Assembly: GCA_002082585.1 (NCBI GenBank)
Contig: CP020563.1
Span: 7,372,001 to 7,436,000 of the forward strand
DNA length: 64,000 bases
Direction of reading: 5' to 3'
Source of the DNA: Kitasatospora albolonga
Lineage (GTDB): Bacteria; Actinomycetota; Actinomycetes; Streptomycetales; Streptomycetaceae
The notes under the pieces are model-generated. The model was not told where the DNA came from. It searched no databases and saw nothing but the letters and a program-made list of their open reading frames with translations. Of the stretch, positions 1-8,943 are shown piece after piece. The position numbers and the translations under genes were made by a program. Positions within the stretch are counted from its first letter, which is position 1. Each line of letters begins with the position of its first letter.

Positions 1-693
1 GTAGCGGACCGTATGGTCCCCGACCTCGCTCACCACGACGGGCGCGGTGTACGGCTGCCACTCACCGTCCGCCCCGAGGGCGTACTCGACGGTGTCGACG
101 CCGGAGCCCGTATCGGTCGCCGAGACGGTGACGGTCGCCTGACCCAGGTACGCGCCGTCACCGTTCTGATCGCCGTCGACCTTCGCCGAGGTCGTGGGAG
201 CCTCGGTGTCCTCCCCGCCGCCGCCCTCGGTGACGGTCAGGACGCCCTTCATCTCGCCGTGGCCGGGGATCGTGCAGTAGTAGAGGTACGTGCCCGGCGT
301 CAGCGTGACCTCCACGCTGTGCCTGCCGCCCTCCGAGTCACCGGGGTTGGCCAGGATGTTCACCTGGACGTCGTTGTTGTGCTCCGGGTCCGAGACGCTG
401 AACGTCAGCGTGTGCGGCATGCTCGTGGTGTTGCCGGTCGCCGTGCTGTTCTCGAAGACGATGGTCGCCCTGCCCGCCACCGCCGTCTCCGGCGCGGTCA
501 GATAGCGGTCGATCGGGTCGCCCGCCGTCCAGGTCAGGACCTGGTCGGCGGCTCGGGGGGCGGGCCGGTCGCCGCCCTTGCCGTACGCGGCCGTGGACGT
601 CAGCCCGAGGACCATGAGCAGGGAGGCCAGCAGGGCCACCCAGAGACTCGGCGGCCGGTGCCGCCGCCGTCCGGGGAGCAGGGGGTGTCTCAC
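1..693 (-). CDS. Secreted cupredoxin-domain protein with Ig/OmpL47-like C-terminal part (partial)
   Basis: Reading frame on the minus strand from a GTG at 693 stays open to the left edge (231 codons), so the C-terminus is missing. Residues 1-16 are basic (RHPLLPGRRRHR) and 17-37 hydrophobic, a signal peptide. Residues 50-155 form a plastocyanin/azurin-like domain with a complete type 1 copper site: His94 (MPHTLTF), Cys140, His145 and Met148 (YYCTIPGHGEM). After a Gly/Glu-rich linker (156-165) comes a region like the OmpL47/Ig-type repeat of cell-wall proteins (APTTSAKVDG, then TGSGVDTVEYALDG-like pattern). The GTG overlaps the TGA of the upstream ThuA/sugar-dehydrogenase gene by 4 bp, so the two are translationally coupled. 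I infer a secreted electron carrier working with that neighbour; the partner is not proven. The first residue of the motif block and all four ligands are directly visible. Confidence 0.85.
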   Translation of the reverse strand, partial: MRHPLLPGRRRHRPPSLWVALLASLLMVLGLTSTAAYGKGGDRPAPRAADQVLTWTAGDPIDRYLTAPETAVAGRATIVFENSTATGNTTSMPHTLTFSVSDPEHNNDVQVNILANPGDSEGGRHSVEVTLTPGTYLYYCTIPGHGEMKGVLTVTEGGGGEDTEAPTTSAKVDGDQNGDGAYLGQATVTVSATDTGSGVDTVEYALGADGEWQPYTAPVVVSEVGDHTVRY

Positions 694-3209
694 TGTGCCG
701 CCGCCTTTCCGACCAGATCCTCGACGGCCGGAGTCGCCCCGCCGCCCTTGTAAGTGACGCGCCACAGAGCGGACTTGGCGTCGGAGGTGAAGAAGCCGCG
801 CCCGTAGTCCAGGACGTACAGCGAACCGTCCAGCGCGAATCTCCAGTCCATGAGATTGCGGATGCCGTCGTTGCCGACCGGGATGATCTTCTTCAACGAC
901 TCGGCGTGCACGGGCAGTCCGCCCTTCCCGGCCGTCTTCGGGTCGGTGATCACCGCGTGGCGCGGCTGGGTGTCGTCGTAGAAGTCACCGACGAACCACT
1001 TGCCGTCCCAGTACGCGGGCCACTTCGCCGCCGACCCGCTCTGCGCGTCGTAGCGGTAGACCGGGCCGTTCATGGTCGCCTGGCCGCCGCCCTTGAGCCA
1101 GGGCAGCAACTCCTTCTGCTCCTCCGGCTTGTAGCTGGGGACGCCGTTGGCGTCACGCGGGTAGTCGACCCCGCCGCCCTGCGGGGAGTACCAGATGGTG
1201 TTGGGGGTCGCCGGGGGAAGCTTGACCAGCCCGTCGTTGTGCGGCGACTCGTTCTTGGGTGCGTTGCAGTCGTACCAGCCCAGCGGCTTGCTCGGATCGG
1301 GCAGATTGCGGTCCCGGTAGGGCTGGTTGTTGCCCATGCAGAACGGCCAGCCGTGGTTGCCCGCCTTGGTGATCGCGGCGAACGTGTCGTACTTCGCCGG
1401 GCCCCAGGTGGTGGACGCCTGGCCCGCGTCGGGGCCGACCCAGCCCGCGTACAGCGTGTCGGTGGCGGGGTCGACCGAGATCCGGGCCGGGTTCCGTACG
1501 CCCATCACATAGATCTCGCCCCGGGTCTTCCCGCCGCCCTCGTCCGGCTCCTCGCCGGTGAAGAGGTTGCCGGAGGGGAGGGTGTAGGTGCCGTCGTCCT
1601 CGGGATGGATACGCAGGATCTTGCCGTTGAGGTTGTTGGTGTTGCCCGAGGTGCGGCGGGCGTCGGCGAAGGAGACGCCCTTGAAGTTCGGCTCCGGGTT
1701 GTTGCCGGAGTAACCACTGCTGAAACCGGAGGAGTTGGTGTCACCGGTCGCGATGTAGAGGTTGCCCTTCGAGTCCCACGCCATACCGCCGCCCGCGTGG
1801 CAGCAGCTGTGGATCTGCACCGGCCAGCCGAGCAGCACCTTCTCCGAGGCGAGGTCCAGCTTCCCGGACGCCGAGTCGTAGGTGAAGCGCGACACCTGAC
1901 GGACCGCCATGTGCTTGTCCCGGTCGATCTTCGCGTGCGGGGTGTAGTGGAGATAGACCCAGCCGTTGGAGGCGAAGTCCGGGTCCAGTTCGATCCCGAG
2001 CAACCCCTCCTCGTTCTTGGTCAGTTCGTCGCCGCCGCCCTTGTTGCCGAAGACGTCCAGGGCCCCGGCGAGGGTGACCTTCTTCGTCTGCGGGTCGTAG
2101 ACGTGGATCTGGCCCTTGCCCTTGCCGATGTCCGGGTTGTTCCAGTCCGTGACGACCGGCTGCGAGCTGTCGGCGCCCCCGCGCCCGATGTAGAAGACCT
2201 TGCCGTCCGGCGCGGTGACCAGCCCGTGCGGCTCACCGATCTGGTCGTTCTGCCCCGGCTGGTTGGGCTGGGTGAGGCGCTCGGCGGTGTAGTTGGCGGT
2301 GATCGTCGCCTTGCAGTCGGCCTGCGAGGTCCGGTTGGTCCAGGCGAGCGCGCCGCGCAGATGGTCGCGGAAGTCGGTCTCGGCGAAGCTGTCCGCCGTA
2401 CCGCCCATCGCCGTGTAGAAGGACCGTCCGCCGTCGTAGTCGCGGCACCAGGAGACCGGGTGGTCCCAGCCGTTGGCGCTCGCGCCCGGCCGGTACGTCA
2501 GCTCCCGGACGCGCGCCACGGTGTGGACCTCCCCGGACGGGTTCTTCGTCCAGTTCAGCCACTTGTCGGGGCGCTTCCACTCCAGCGGCAGGTTCTTGGT
2601 CGCCGGGTGCACCCGGTCCCCGACCTCGACGGTCGCCCGCTGTACGGCAGTTGGGCTGTTGGTCGCAGGGCGGGCGCCGATCAGACCGGTGAACCAGTCC
2701 GAGTACGGCTCGGTGCGCGCCGCGTCATGGATGCCGAGGAAGCCGCCGCCCGCCTCCATGTACGCCTCCAGGCCCGCTTCCTGCTCCGGGTCGAGGACAT
2801 CGCCGCCGCCCGTGAGGAAGACGACCGCGTGGAAGGAGCCGAGCCGCTTGCCGTTGGTGAAGACGTTCGGGTTGGCGGTGGCCACGGTGGTGAACCGCCC
2901 GGCCTCCGGACCGGTCTGCCCGATCCGCTCGATCGCCGCGATCCCGGCATCCGTGTACGGTGCCTCGTCACCGGCCGACGCATGGAAGACCAGCACCTTC
3001 ACCTGGTTCTTCGCGCCGGGCGGGGACGGGAGAGACAACGTTGTCGCCATCTTCTCGACCAGGTCCCGGTCCGGTGAGGTGCCCGCGCTGGCGGGGGCGC
3101 CGCCGCCCAGCAAGGACACGGTCAGTGCGCCGGCCGCCACGGCCGCCGCGAGTCCGCGTCGGCGTCGTGATCTGGACCGGTGATGCGATGCGCCTTGCAC
3201 GTGGGTCAC
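690..3209 (-). CDS. Secreted ThuA-domain / PQQ-type sugar dehydrogenase-like fusion
   Basis: 839 aa from a GTG with GAAGGG 5 nt upstream. An Arg-rich N-terminus and hydrophobic stretch ending APASAG (about 1-43) form a signal peptide. Residues about 68-290 are a ThuA-like (trehalose-utilisation, glutamine-amidotransferase-fold) domain, with GGGFLGIHDAARTE and the motif GGRSFYTAMGGT. Residues about 320-820 match the glucose/sorbosone dehydrogenase beta-propeller family (GLLGIELDPDF, HAGGGMAWDSKGNLYIATGD, GVRNPARISVDP). The known family oxidises sugars or aldoses with PQQ; the substrate here is unknown and PQQ binding is inferred only from the family. Its stop overlaps the cupredoxin start (GTGA), which suggests electron transfer to the copper protein. 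Divergent from the small laccase across a 213-bp promoter region. Confidence 0.88.
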   Translation of the reverse strand: MTHVQGASHHRSRSRRRRGLAAAVAAGALTVSLLGGGAPASAGTSPDRDLVEKMATTLSLPSPPGAKNQVKVLVFHASAGDEAPYTDAGIAAIERIGQTGPEAGRFTTVATANPNVFTNGKRLGSFHAVVFLTGGGDVLDPEQEAGLEAYMEAGGGFLGIHDAARTEPYSDWFTGLIGARPATNSPTAVQRATVEVGDRVHPATKNLPLEWKRPDKWLNWTKNPSGEVHTVARVRELTYRPGASANGWDHPVSWCRDYDGGRSFYTAMGGTADSFAETDFRDHLRGALAWTNRTSQADCKATITANYTAERLTQPNQPGQNDQIGEPHGLVTAPDGKVFYIGRGGADSSQPVVTDWNNPDIGKGKGQIHVYDPQTKKVTLAGALDVFGNKGGGDELTKNEEGLLGIELDPDFASNGWVYLHYTPHAKIDRDKHMAVRQVSRFTYDSASGKLDLASEKVLLGWPVQIHSCCHAGGGMAWDSKGNLYIATGDTNSSGFSSGYSGNNPEPNFKGVSFADARRTSGNTNNLNGKILRIHPEDDGTYTLPSGNLFTGEEPDEGGGKTRGEIYVMGVRNPARISVDPATDTLYAGWVGPDAGQASTTWGPAKYDTFAAITKAGNHGWPFCMGNNQPYRDRNLPDPSKPLGWYDCNAPKNESPHNDGLVKLPPATPNTIWYSPQGGGVDYPRDANGVPSYKPEEQKELLPWLKGGGQATMNGPVYRYDAQSGSAAKWPAYWDGKWFVGDFYDDTQPRHAVITDPKTAGKGGLPVHAESLKKIIPVGNDGIRNLMDWRFALDGSLYVLDYGRGFFTSDAKSALWRVTYKGGGATPAVEDLVGKAAAQ

Positions 3210-3235
3210 CCAACCCTTCTGTGGTCACTGGAGCG

Positions 3236-3264
3236 TTGACTGCGACAGCGCATGAAGCTAGACC
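3236..3264 (+). promoter_or_regulatory. Candidate promoter for the small laccase gene
   Basis: TTGACT at 3236-3241, a 17-bp spacer and TAGACC at 3259-3264 resemble a HrdB-type promoter facing the laccase. A short inverted repeat CCGCCA-7-TGGCGG lies just downstream (3277-3295) and could be an operator. The 213-bp region 3210-3422 holds no gene. Not experimentally supported. Confidence 0.4.
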
Positions 3265-3422
3265 TCTTTTCGCGGCCCGCCAATACCTATGGCGGCAATC
3301 GCACGAACTTTGTCCTGAGTGTGGATAAACGCTCGGCCCCCGGCTACGGTGTGGCCCGTTCCGGGGAGCACCGACGCCCCTTCCGGCTCCGCCGGTTTCC
3401 TTATCGCAGTGGGGAGTTCGAC

Positions 3423-4463
3423 ATGGACCGAAGGACTTTCAGCCGACGGATGCTGGTCGGCGGAGCGGCTGCGGCGGCGACCGGTGTGACATCGTTGTCA
3501 CTCGGTGCGGTGGAGGCCAGTTCGGCGGAGAACCCGCCGCGCACGGCCCCGGCCGGGGGAGTGGTGCGCCGCATCAGGATGTACGCCGAGAAGCTGCCGA
3601 ACGGGGAGCTGGGCTACGGCTTCGAGAAGGGCAAGGCGTCGATCCCCGGCCCCCTCATCGAGCTGAACGAGGGCGACACCCTGCACATCGACTTCGAGAA
3701 CCTCACCGACGGCGACGTCAGCCTCCATGTCCACGGCGTCGACTACGACATCGCCAACGACGGCACCCGGATGAACAGGAGCCACGTCGAGGCCGGGGGC
3801 ACCCGTACGTACACCTGGCGCACCCACGCCCCCGGCCGCCGCAAGGACGGTACGTACGAGCCCGGCAGCGCGGGCTACTGGCACTACCACGACCACGTCG
3901 TCGGCACGGACCACGGCACGGGCGGTATCCGCAAGGGGCTGTACGGGCCGCTCGTGGTGCGCAGGAAGGGCGACCCGCTGCCGGACCAGACGTGCACGGT
4001 CGTCTTCAACGACATGATGATCAACAACAAGACCGCCCACAACAGCGTCAACTTCGAGGCCACGGTGGGGGACCGGCTCGAATTCGTGATGATCACGCAC
4101 GGCGAGTATTACCACACCTTCCACATCCACGGTCACCGCTGGGCGGACAACCGGACCGGCATCCTCACCGGCCCCGACGATCCGAGCCGGGTCATCGACA
4201 ACAAGATCTGCGGCCCCGCCGACTCCTTCGGCCTCCAGATCATCGCGGGCGAACGGGTGGGCGCGGGGGCGTGGATGTACCACTGCCACGTACAGAGCCA
4301 CTCCGACATGGGGATGGCCGGACTGCTGCTGATCAAGAAGCCCGACGGCACGATCCCGGGGTACGAACCGCACCATGCGGCGGGCGGGGCCGAGAAGAAG
4401 GCCCCCAAGGCCGCCGAGAACAAGGCCCCCGAGGACAAGGGAGCGGCGGAGCACCAGCACTGA
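3423..4463 (+). CDS. Two-domain small laccase (multicopper oxidase), Tat-exported
   Basis: 346 aa; ATG preceded by GGGGAG. The N-terminus [14 protein letters not shown] with a following Ala-rich stretch is a twin-arginine signal. All four copper-binding histidine segments of laccases are present: [28 protein letters not shown] and [14 protein letters not shown], the last supplying the type 1 Cys and His and an axial Met. Length and motif order match Streptomyces small laccases (SLAC/EpoA type), which act as extracellular trimers oxidising phenolics with four-electron O2 reduction. The last ~28 residues are a Lys/Ala/Glu-rich tail ending EHQH, probably disordered. The divergent neighbours include another copper protein (the cupredoxin), so a shared redox role is plausible. 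A longer in-frame extension upstream to 3252 lacks a ribosome site and was not used. Confidence 0.95.
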   Translation: MDRRTFSRRMLVGGAAAAATGVTSLSLGAVEASSAENPPRTAPAGGVVRRIRMYAEKLPNGELGYGFEKGKASIPGPLIELNEGDTLHIDFENLTDGDVSLHVHGVDYDIANDGTRMNRSHVEAGGTRTYTWRTHAPGRRKDGTYEPGSAGYWHYHDHVVGTDHGTGGIRKGLYGPLVVRRKGDPLPDQTCTVVFNDMMINNKTAHNSVNFEATVGDRLEFVMITHGEYYHTFHIHGHRWADNRTGILTGPDDPSRVIDNKICGPADSFGLQIIAGERVGAGAWMYHCHVQSHSDMGMAGLLLIKKPDGTIPGYEPHHAAGGAEKKAPKAAENKAPEDKGAAEHQH

Positions 4464-4514
4464 CCGGGTGCCGGGTCCGGCGTCCGGTCACTGCGAGCGG
4501 GACGGCCACTCCGG

Positions 4515-6689
4515 TCACTCCGGGCGGCCCAGCCGCTGCTGCTCCTCCTCCACGATCCGCCGGGCCAGGTCGCCGTCCGACACGTCCACGGCGTCCGGCG
4601 CGGCCTCCGCGAGATCGCTGCGCCGGGCGTACGCGTCGAACAGCCGGTCCTTGCGGGCGAGCAGCTCCACCATGCGCTGGTCCACGCTGTCCGCCGCCAG
4701 CAGCCGGTGCACCTGGACCGTGCGGACCTGGCCCATCCGGTGGGCGCGGGCGACGGCCTGGTGTTCCAGCGTCGGCTTGATCTGCGGTTCGCACAGGACG
4801 ACCACCGACGCGGCCTGCATGTTCAGCCCGGTGCCCCCGGCCTGGATCTGGCTCAGCAGCACCGCGTGCCCGTCGGTCGCGGAGAAGGCGTCGACCAGCT
4901 CCTGCCGCCGGGCGGCGGGGAGACTTCCCGAGATCGGCCCGAACACGTCCGGCCCCAGCGCGTCGCCGACGGTGGCGAGCACCTCGCGGAAGTAGGAGAA
5001 GATGACGACCTTCAGCCCGTTGTCCCGTGCCTCCTCGACGAGTTCGCGCAGCCGCTCCAGCTTGGCGGATGCGGCGGGGTCGGCGTACGCGGCCCGGCGC
5101 ATCCGCATGAACTGCCCGGATGCCACCGCTTCCCGGTACGCCACCAGGTCCCCGGCGCTGAACTCCTCCCACTCGTCCACGTGCACCAGCGCCGGGAGTT
5201 CGGCGAGGACGTCCACCTGGTTGCGGCGCAGATAGGCGGGGGCGACGGCCCGGCGGAACGCTTGCGAACCGGCGGCGCCATGCGTCGTACTCACCACATC
5301 GGCCAGTTCCGGGCGGAGTTGGCGGACGAGGCTCCGGAACTCCTCCACCCGGTTCTCCATCGGCGTCCCGGTGAGGAACAGGACGTGCTCGGCCCGCTCC
5401 GCCCACCCGGCGACCGCCTGGGCCCGCCGGGTGGCGGGGTTCTTCACGAAGTGGGCCTCGTCCACGACGAGCATCGACAGGGCGGTCCCGGCCTCGGGGA
5501 GCGTCCGCAAGGCGTCGAACGTGGTGAGGGCGACCCCACCCTTCGCCACCCACTCCGCGAACACCTCCAGCCGCTCCGGCCCGTGCACCGGCAGCGGGCG
5601 CAGGGTGGAGCGGGCCCGGACCTCCCGGTCCCAGTTGATCAGCACGCTCGCCGGGCACACCACGAGGAAATGGGTCTCGCCCCGCGCGGCGAGATGGGCG
5701 AGGGCGGCGATGGCCTGCACGGTCTTGCCGAGCCCCATCTCGTCCCCGATGATCACCCGCTTCTGTGCCAGCGCGAACCGCGCACCGAACGACTGGTAGC
5801 CGCGCAGGGAGACCCGCAGCCGCGCGTCGTCCAGCCGGAGCGCCCGCACCCGGTCCGCGATCCCGGCGGGCAGGAACCCCTCGGCGGCGTCCCGGTCCGG
5901 GCCGCTGCCCGACAGCTCGGCGAGCAGGCTGTAGTACTCGGCGGACCGCAGCTCGAAGTCCACCCACGCCCCGGGCGCCTGCTCCGGCGCCCGCAGCAGA
6001 TCCACGGAGACCTGCCCGAAGAGCATGGGCAGCTCATGCTCCGCCGCCTCCGCGAGGGCTGTACGCACCCCGGCCACGGCGTCGACCGCCCGCCCCCGCG
6101 CCTCCTTGCCGCTGAACAGCATCCGCAGGCGACTCCCGGCCGGTGCGGCGGCGGCCACCAGCGGATCGAGCCGCTCGGCCAGCCGCTGTGCCGCCTCCAC
6201 CGCCCGCCGCGCGTCGGGACCCGCCTCCACGAGCCGGTTCAGGGCGACGACCAGCGCGGTCGTGGTGTCGTCCGGGGCGTCCATGTCGATCCGTACGGAG
6301 ACGGTCTCCCGCACCGCGTCGGCGATCTGCCCGGCCGCCGCCAGCGCCTGGTCGGCGGTGTGCGCCCCGACGCCGGGAATGAGCCGCAGCTCGTAGCGGG
6401 CGGTGCCGTGGACCTGCCCGACGGTGGTGAACCCGGCCTGTTCGAGGGCGGTGAGGCGGAGCCGGCCCTCGGTGACGTCCTTGAGCCGGGAGACGGGAAT
6501 GGCGGTGAGCTCCTCCGCGACCAGGGAGGACAGGAGCGGGTCGAGGACATCCCGTACGGCCTCGACGGCACGGGCATGGTCCTCCCGTACGGCGGCCGCC
6601 CTGCCGAGCAGCGCCTGTGCCTCCGCGAGCAGCTCGCGGGCGGCACGGCCGGTGGCCGAAGGGCGGGCCTTCGCCCCGGTGTCCGTCAT
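4515..6689 (-). CDS. SNF2-family DEAD/DEAH-box helicase
   Basis: 724 aa starting MTDTGAKARPSATG; an alternative frame-compatible start lies 48 codons upstream at 6833 but that extension looks non-coding. The first ~270 residues are helical and include a helix-hairpin-helix-like stretch (LIPGVGAHTADQALAAAG). The SNF2 ATPase core follows: Walker A GDEMGLGKTVQ, motif II VVDEAHFVKN, motif III LFLTGTPMENRV. The helicase C domain has IQAGGTGLNMQAASVV and the arginine-finger motif QAVARAHRMGQ. These motifs identify an ATP-dependent DNA translocase acting in the cytoplasm; the process (repair, chromatin-like remodelling) is not shown by context. It ends 51 bp from the laccase stop, convergent. 6690-6851 between it and tgmC shows no gene. 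Confidence 0.9.
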   Translation of the reverse strand: MTDTGAKARPSATGRAARELLAEAQALLGRAAAVREDHARAVEAVRDVLDPLLSSLVAEELTAIPVSRLKDVTEGRLRLTALEQAGFTTVGQVHGTARYELRLIPGVGAHTADQALAAAGQIADAVRETVSVRIDMDAPDDTTTALVVALNRLVEAGPDARRAVEAAQRLAERLDPLVAAAAPAGSRLRMLFSGKEARGRAVDAVAGVRTALAEAAEHELPMLFGQVSVDLLRAPEQAPGAWVDFELRSAEYYSLLAELSGSGPDRDAAEGFLPAGIADRVRALRLDDARLRVSLRGYQSFGARFALAQKRVIIGDEMGLGKTVQAIAALAHLAARGETHFLVVCPASVLINWDREVRARSTLRPLPVHGPERLEVFAEWVAKGGVALTTFDALRTLPEAGTALSMLVVDEAHFVKNPATRRAQAVAGWAERAEHVLFLTGTPMENRVEEFRSLVRQLRPELADVVSTTHGAAGSQAFRRAVAPAYLRRNQVDVLAELPALVHVDEWEEFSAGDLVAYREAVASGQFMRMRRAAYADPAASAKLERLRELVEEARDNGLKVVIFSYFREVLATVGDALGPDVFGPISGSLPAARRQELVDAFSATDGHAVLLSQIQAGGTGLNMQAASVVVLCEPQIKPTLEHQAVARAHRMGQVRTVQVHRLLAADSVDQRMVELLARKDRLFDAYARRSDLAEAAPDAVDVSDGDLARRIVEEEQQRLGRPE

Positions 6690-6851
6690 CGTCGGTCTCG
6701 CGTCTCGCCGCCATGGGAAGTGGTTCTTGTTGCCGTACGCCGCCGGGGGAAGTCCTCTTCCCCGCGTACGGTCATCGTCCCACGGCCCACTGACAGCCCC
6801 GGGCGCCGTCCCGCTTCGGCAGGCGGTCGGCACCTTCGAGGAGTCAAGGAG

Positions 6852-8012
6852 TCACGGGCGGGTCGGCACCCTCCAGGAGTCACCGTCCGGGGTCCGGTAC
6901 CAGAGCGTGTGCTCCCCGTCCGGGGCCACGGTGAGGCCGAAGCGGTCCCACGTCGGCCTCGCGTGCGCGATCCACCAGGACCACGTCTGCTCGACGGTTT
7001 CCCAGAAGCCCCGGCCGTGATCCTGGTAGACGCCCCAGCCCTTGGCGCCTCCCTCCTCGTGGTATGTGACCTCGCCCCACCGGCCGTCCGGCAGGACCAG
7101 GCGGCGCATCGGCCCGCCCTCCTCCATGCCGTGCTGGAGGCTCAGGCCGGGCAGCCTCGTGGAGAGGAGGAATGCCAGGTGGGGGTTGTCGAAGTCCTCG
7201 ATGGGGATGCCCGAGATCCCCTCGGAGCGCTCATCGAGATCTGCCGGTAGGGGCCGCACGGACCCGGCCTCCCGTCCGGCGGGCATGAAGGCCCCGCCGT
7301 CCTCCGTGAAGCGGCCGGAGAGGGCGCCGGTCGCATGGGCTTCCAGAAGTACGAGAGCGGCGCTCATCGGGCCGAACACGTTGGCGATGAGCCTGCCGCC
7401 CGGGGCGAGCGCCGTACGGATGGAGTCGGTGACGTACGGCAGCCCGAAGGAAAAGATCATCTTGTCGAACTGTCGCTGCCACCGCCACGAGGTGGCATCG
7501 GCCTCGATGATCCAGGGGTGGTGGCCCAGGGCCTCCAAGCGATCCCTTGCGGCGCCCGTACCGCTGATGTCGCACGCGGTGAGCCGGTCGGGCCCGGCCA
7601 CCAGCTTCAGGATCAGCGCGGCCTGGTAGCCGGTGCCCAGCCCCGCGTCCAGAACGTCGTCCTCGGGTTCGATGCCGAGACCTTCGAGCATCCGCACCGT
7701 GAGGCTCGGCTGCGTACTGGACGAGATGGGCACACCGTGCCAACCGCCGTCCGCAGCCTCGGCCGACCCCAACTCCGTGACCAGGGAGGTGTTCGCGTAG
7801 ATCGGCTCCAGCCACCGCGCACCGTCCTCCTCCGTGCGCCGCTGCCACAGCGTCGGCGAGCCGCCGCGCTGTTGGAAGTACGCCGGGACGAAGACATGCC
7901 GGGGAGTCGAGGCCACGGCCTCGTACACGGACCGCGAGGCGATGTCCCCGGACGCCCACAGGGAGACCGCCAAGGAGCGCGCCCCAGGGCCCCGGTTCAG
8001 AGTTCGCACCAT
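6852..8012 (-). CDS. tgmC: PIMT-like methyltransferase of the ATP-grasp RiPP cassette (TgmC family)
   Basis: 386 aa from the ATG at 8012; a GTG one codon later (8009) is better spaced from the GGAGG and may be the real start. It resembles protein-L-isoaspartate O-methyltransferases: VYEAVASTPRHVFVPAYF, then SSTQPSLTVRMLEGLG, and the SAM-binding motif VLDAGLGTGYQAALI. The C-terminal third is specific to the methyltransferase of ATP-grasp peptide maturase systems. In graspetide clusters such methyltransferases esterify an Asp of the ligated peptide, leading to an aspartimide. The start overlaps the tgmB 3' end by 16 bp, so it is translated from the same transcript. The gene appears intact even though tgmB is broken. 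Confidence 0.85.
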   Translation of the reverse strand: MVRTLNRGPGARSLAVSLWASGDIASRSVYEAVASTPRHVFVPAYFQQRGGSPTLWQRRTEEDGARWLEPIYANTSLVTELGSAEAADGGWHGVPISSSTQPSLTVRMLEGLGIEPEDDVLDAGLGTGYQAALILKLVAGPDRLTACDISGTGAARDRLEALGHHPWIIEADATSWRWQRQFDKMIFSFGLPYVTDSIRTALAPGGRLIANVFGPMSAALVLLEAHATGALSGRFTEDGGAFMPAGREAGSVRPLPADLDERSEGISGIPIEDFDNPHLAFLLSTRLPGLSLQHGMEEGGPMRRLVLPDGRWGEVTYHEEGGAKGWGVYQDHGRGFWETVEQTWSWWIAHARPTWDRFGLTVAPDGEHTLWYRTPDGDSWRVPTRP

Positions 8013-8943
8013 TCCTCCAGAACAGTGGCGATGGCCTTCGCCACCGGCAGGTCGGGGGAGTCGGCCCAGGCCCACTGCCCGGACGGGTCGGCCCCCAGGA
8101 ACAGCCACCTCCCCGAAGGCTGCACGATGAAGTCCGCCGCGAAATAAGCCAGATCCATCACGGCCCCGTACCGCCGCAACGACTGGAGCACCTCCTTCGG
8201 TGTCTCGATGGGGGTGAGCTCGATGAGTTGCAGTCCGAGCGCCAGTCGATACGGGCCTGATCGCTCGCTGCGTCGATACGGACGCAGAAGCACTCGTCCC
8301 CGATGAAGACGGCCCGGACCTCGAAGTCCTTCTCGATCCGCTCCTGGAAGAGGTGAGCCGTCAACTCGACTCCCTGGAGGGCGTCAAGGTCCGGTTCCCT
8401 GGTGTAGAGGGCCTCGTACCCGCCCGCATGGGCCACGACAGGTACACCCAGTGCCTTGGTGACGACCGAGCCGTTGACCATGCGCGAGAACCGCCGCACC
8501 GCGTCCGCCTCCGTGGTCACCAGAGTGTGGGGGACCGACAGACCCGCCGCGCGCGCCACTTGGAGCTGACGCGGCTTGAACTCGGCGGCCGACGCCTTGG
8601 CCGGATGGTTGAGATACGGAACGTCCAGGCTCGTCAGGATGCCGCCGAAACCGATGCTGGCGGCGCCTTGGGCGTACTGCTCGTCCGATGCGGACAGCCC
8701 CGAGAATCTGAACCCGTCCGGCCGGTTCCAGTACACGGCCTGGATGGCGGTCAGGTCGACGGTCCGCTCCCCCTGGGTGAGAACACCCTCCCAGTTCCAC
8801 TGGGTGAACGTGGCGCGGAAGTTCAGCTCGGACGGGAACTCGGCCAGGTCCATACGGAACATGGGGACCCCCGCCGAGGCCAGCTCGCTGACGATCAGGT
8901 CGGTGCCGGCCTCGAACGGGTTGTCCACGATCAGGACCGTCAC
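7997..8943 (-). pseudogene. tgmB: ATP-grasp RiPP macrocyclase (TgmB family), frameshifted
   Basis: GTG start at 8943 overlaps the tgmA stop (GTGA). The first frame reads MTVLIVDNPFEAGTDLI... to RIDWRSD at about 8233, with family features AVYWNRPDGF, PYLNHPAKASAAEFKPRQL and VTKALGVP. At 8232/8233 it leaves frame and would stop at 8158. The homologous C-terminus continues in another frame as QLIELTPIETPKEV...DFIVQPSGRWLFL and ends at 7997. A single added base (GAC-CTG instead of GACTG) restores an ORF of about 315 codons, the usual family length. The rejoined protein also reads LGADPSGQW where the family has a Glu-x-Asn metal motif (LExNPxGQW), so Mg/ATP binding looks impaired. This could be real decay or a sequencing error; the missing Glu argues for decay. 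Confidence 0.75.

Noticed and set aside
906..3077. Long plus-strand open frame opposite the ThuA/dehydrogenase gene
   Set aside because: It is Arg/Val-rich without a family pattern and is an antisense shadow caused by high GC; the minus-strand product has clear domains.
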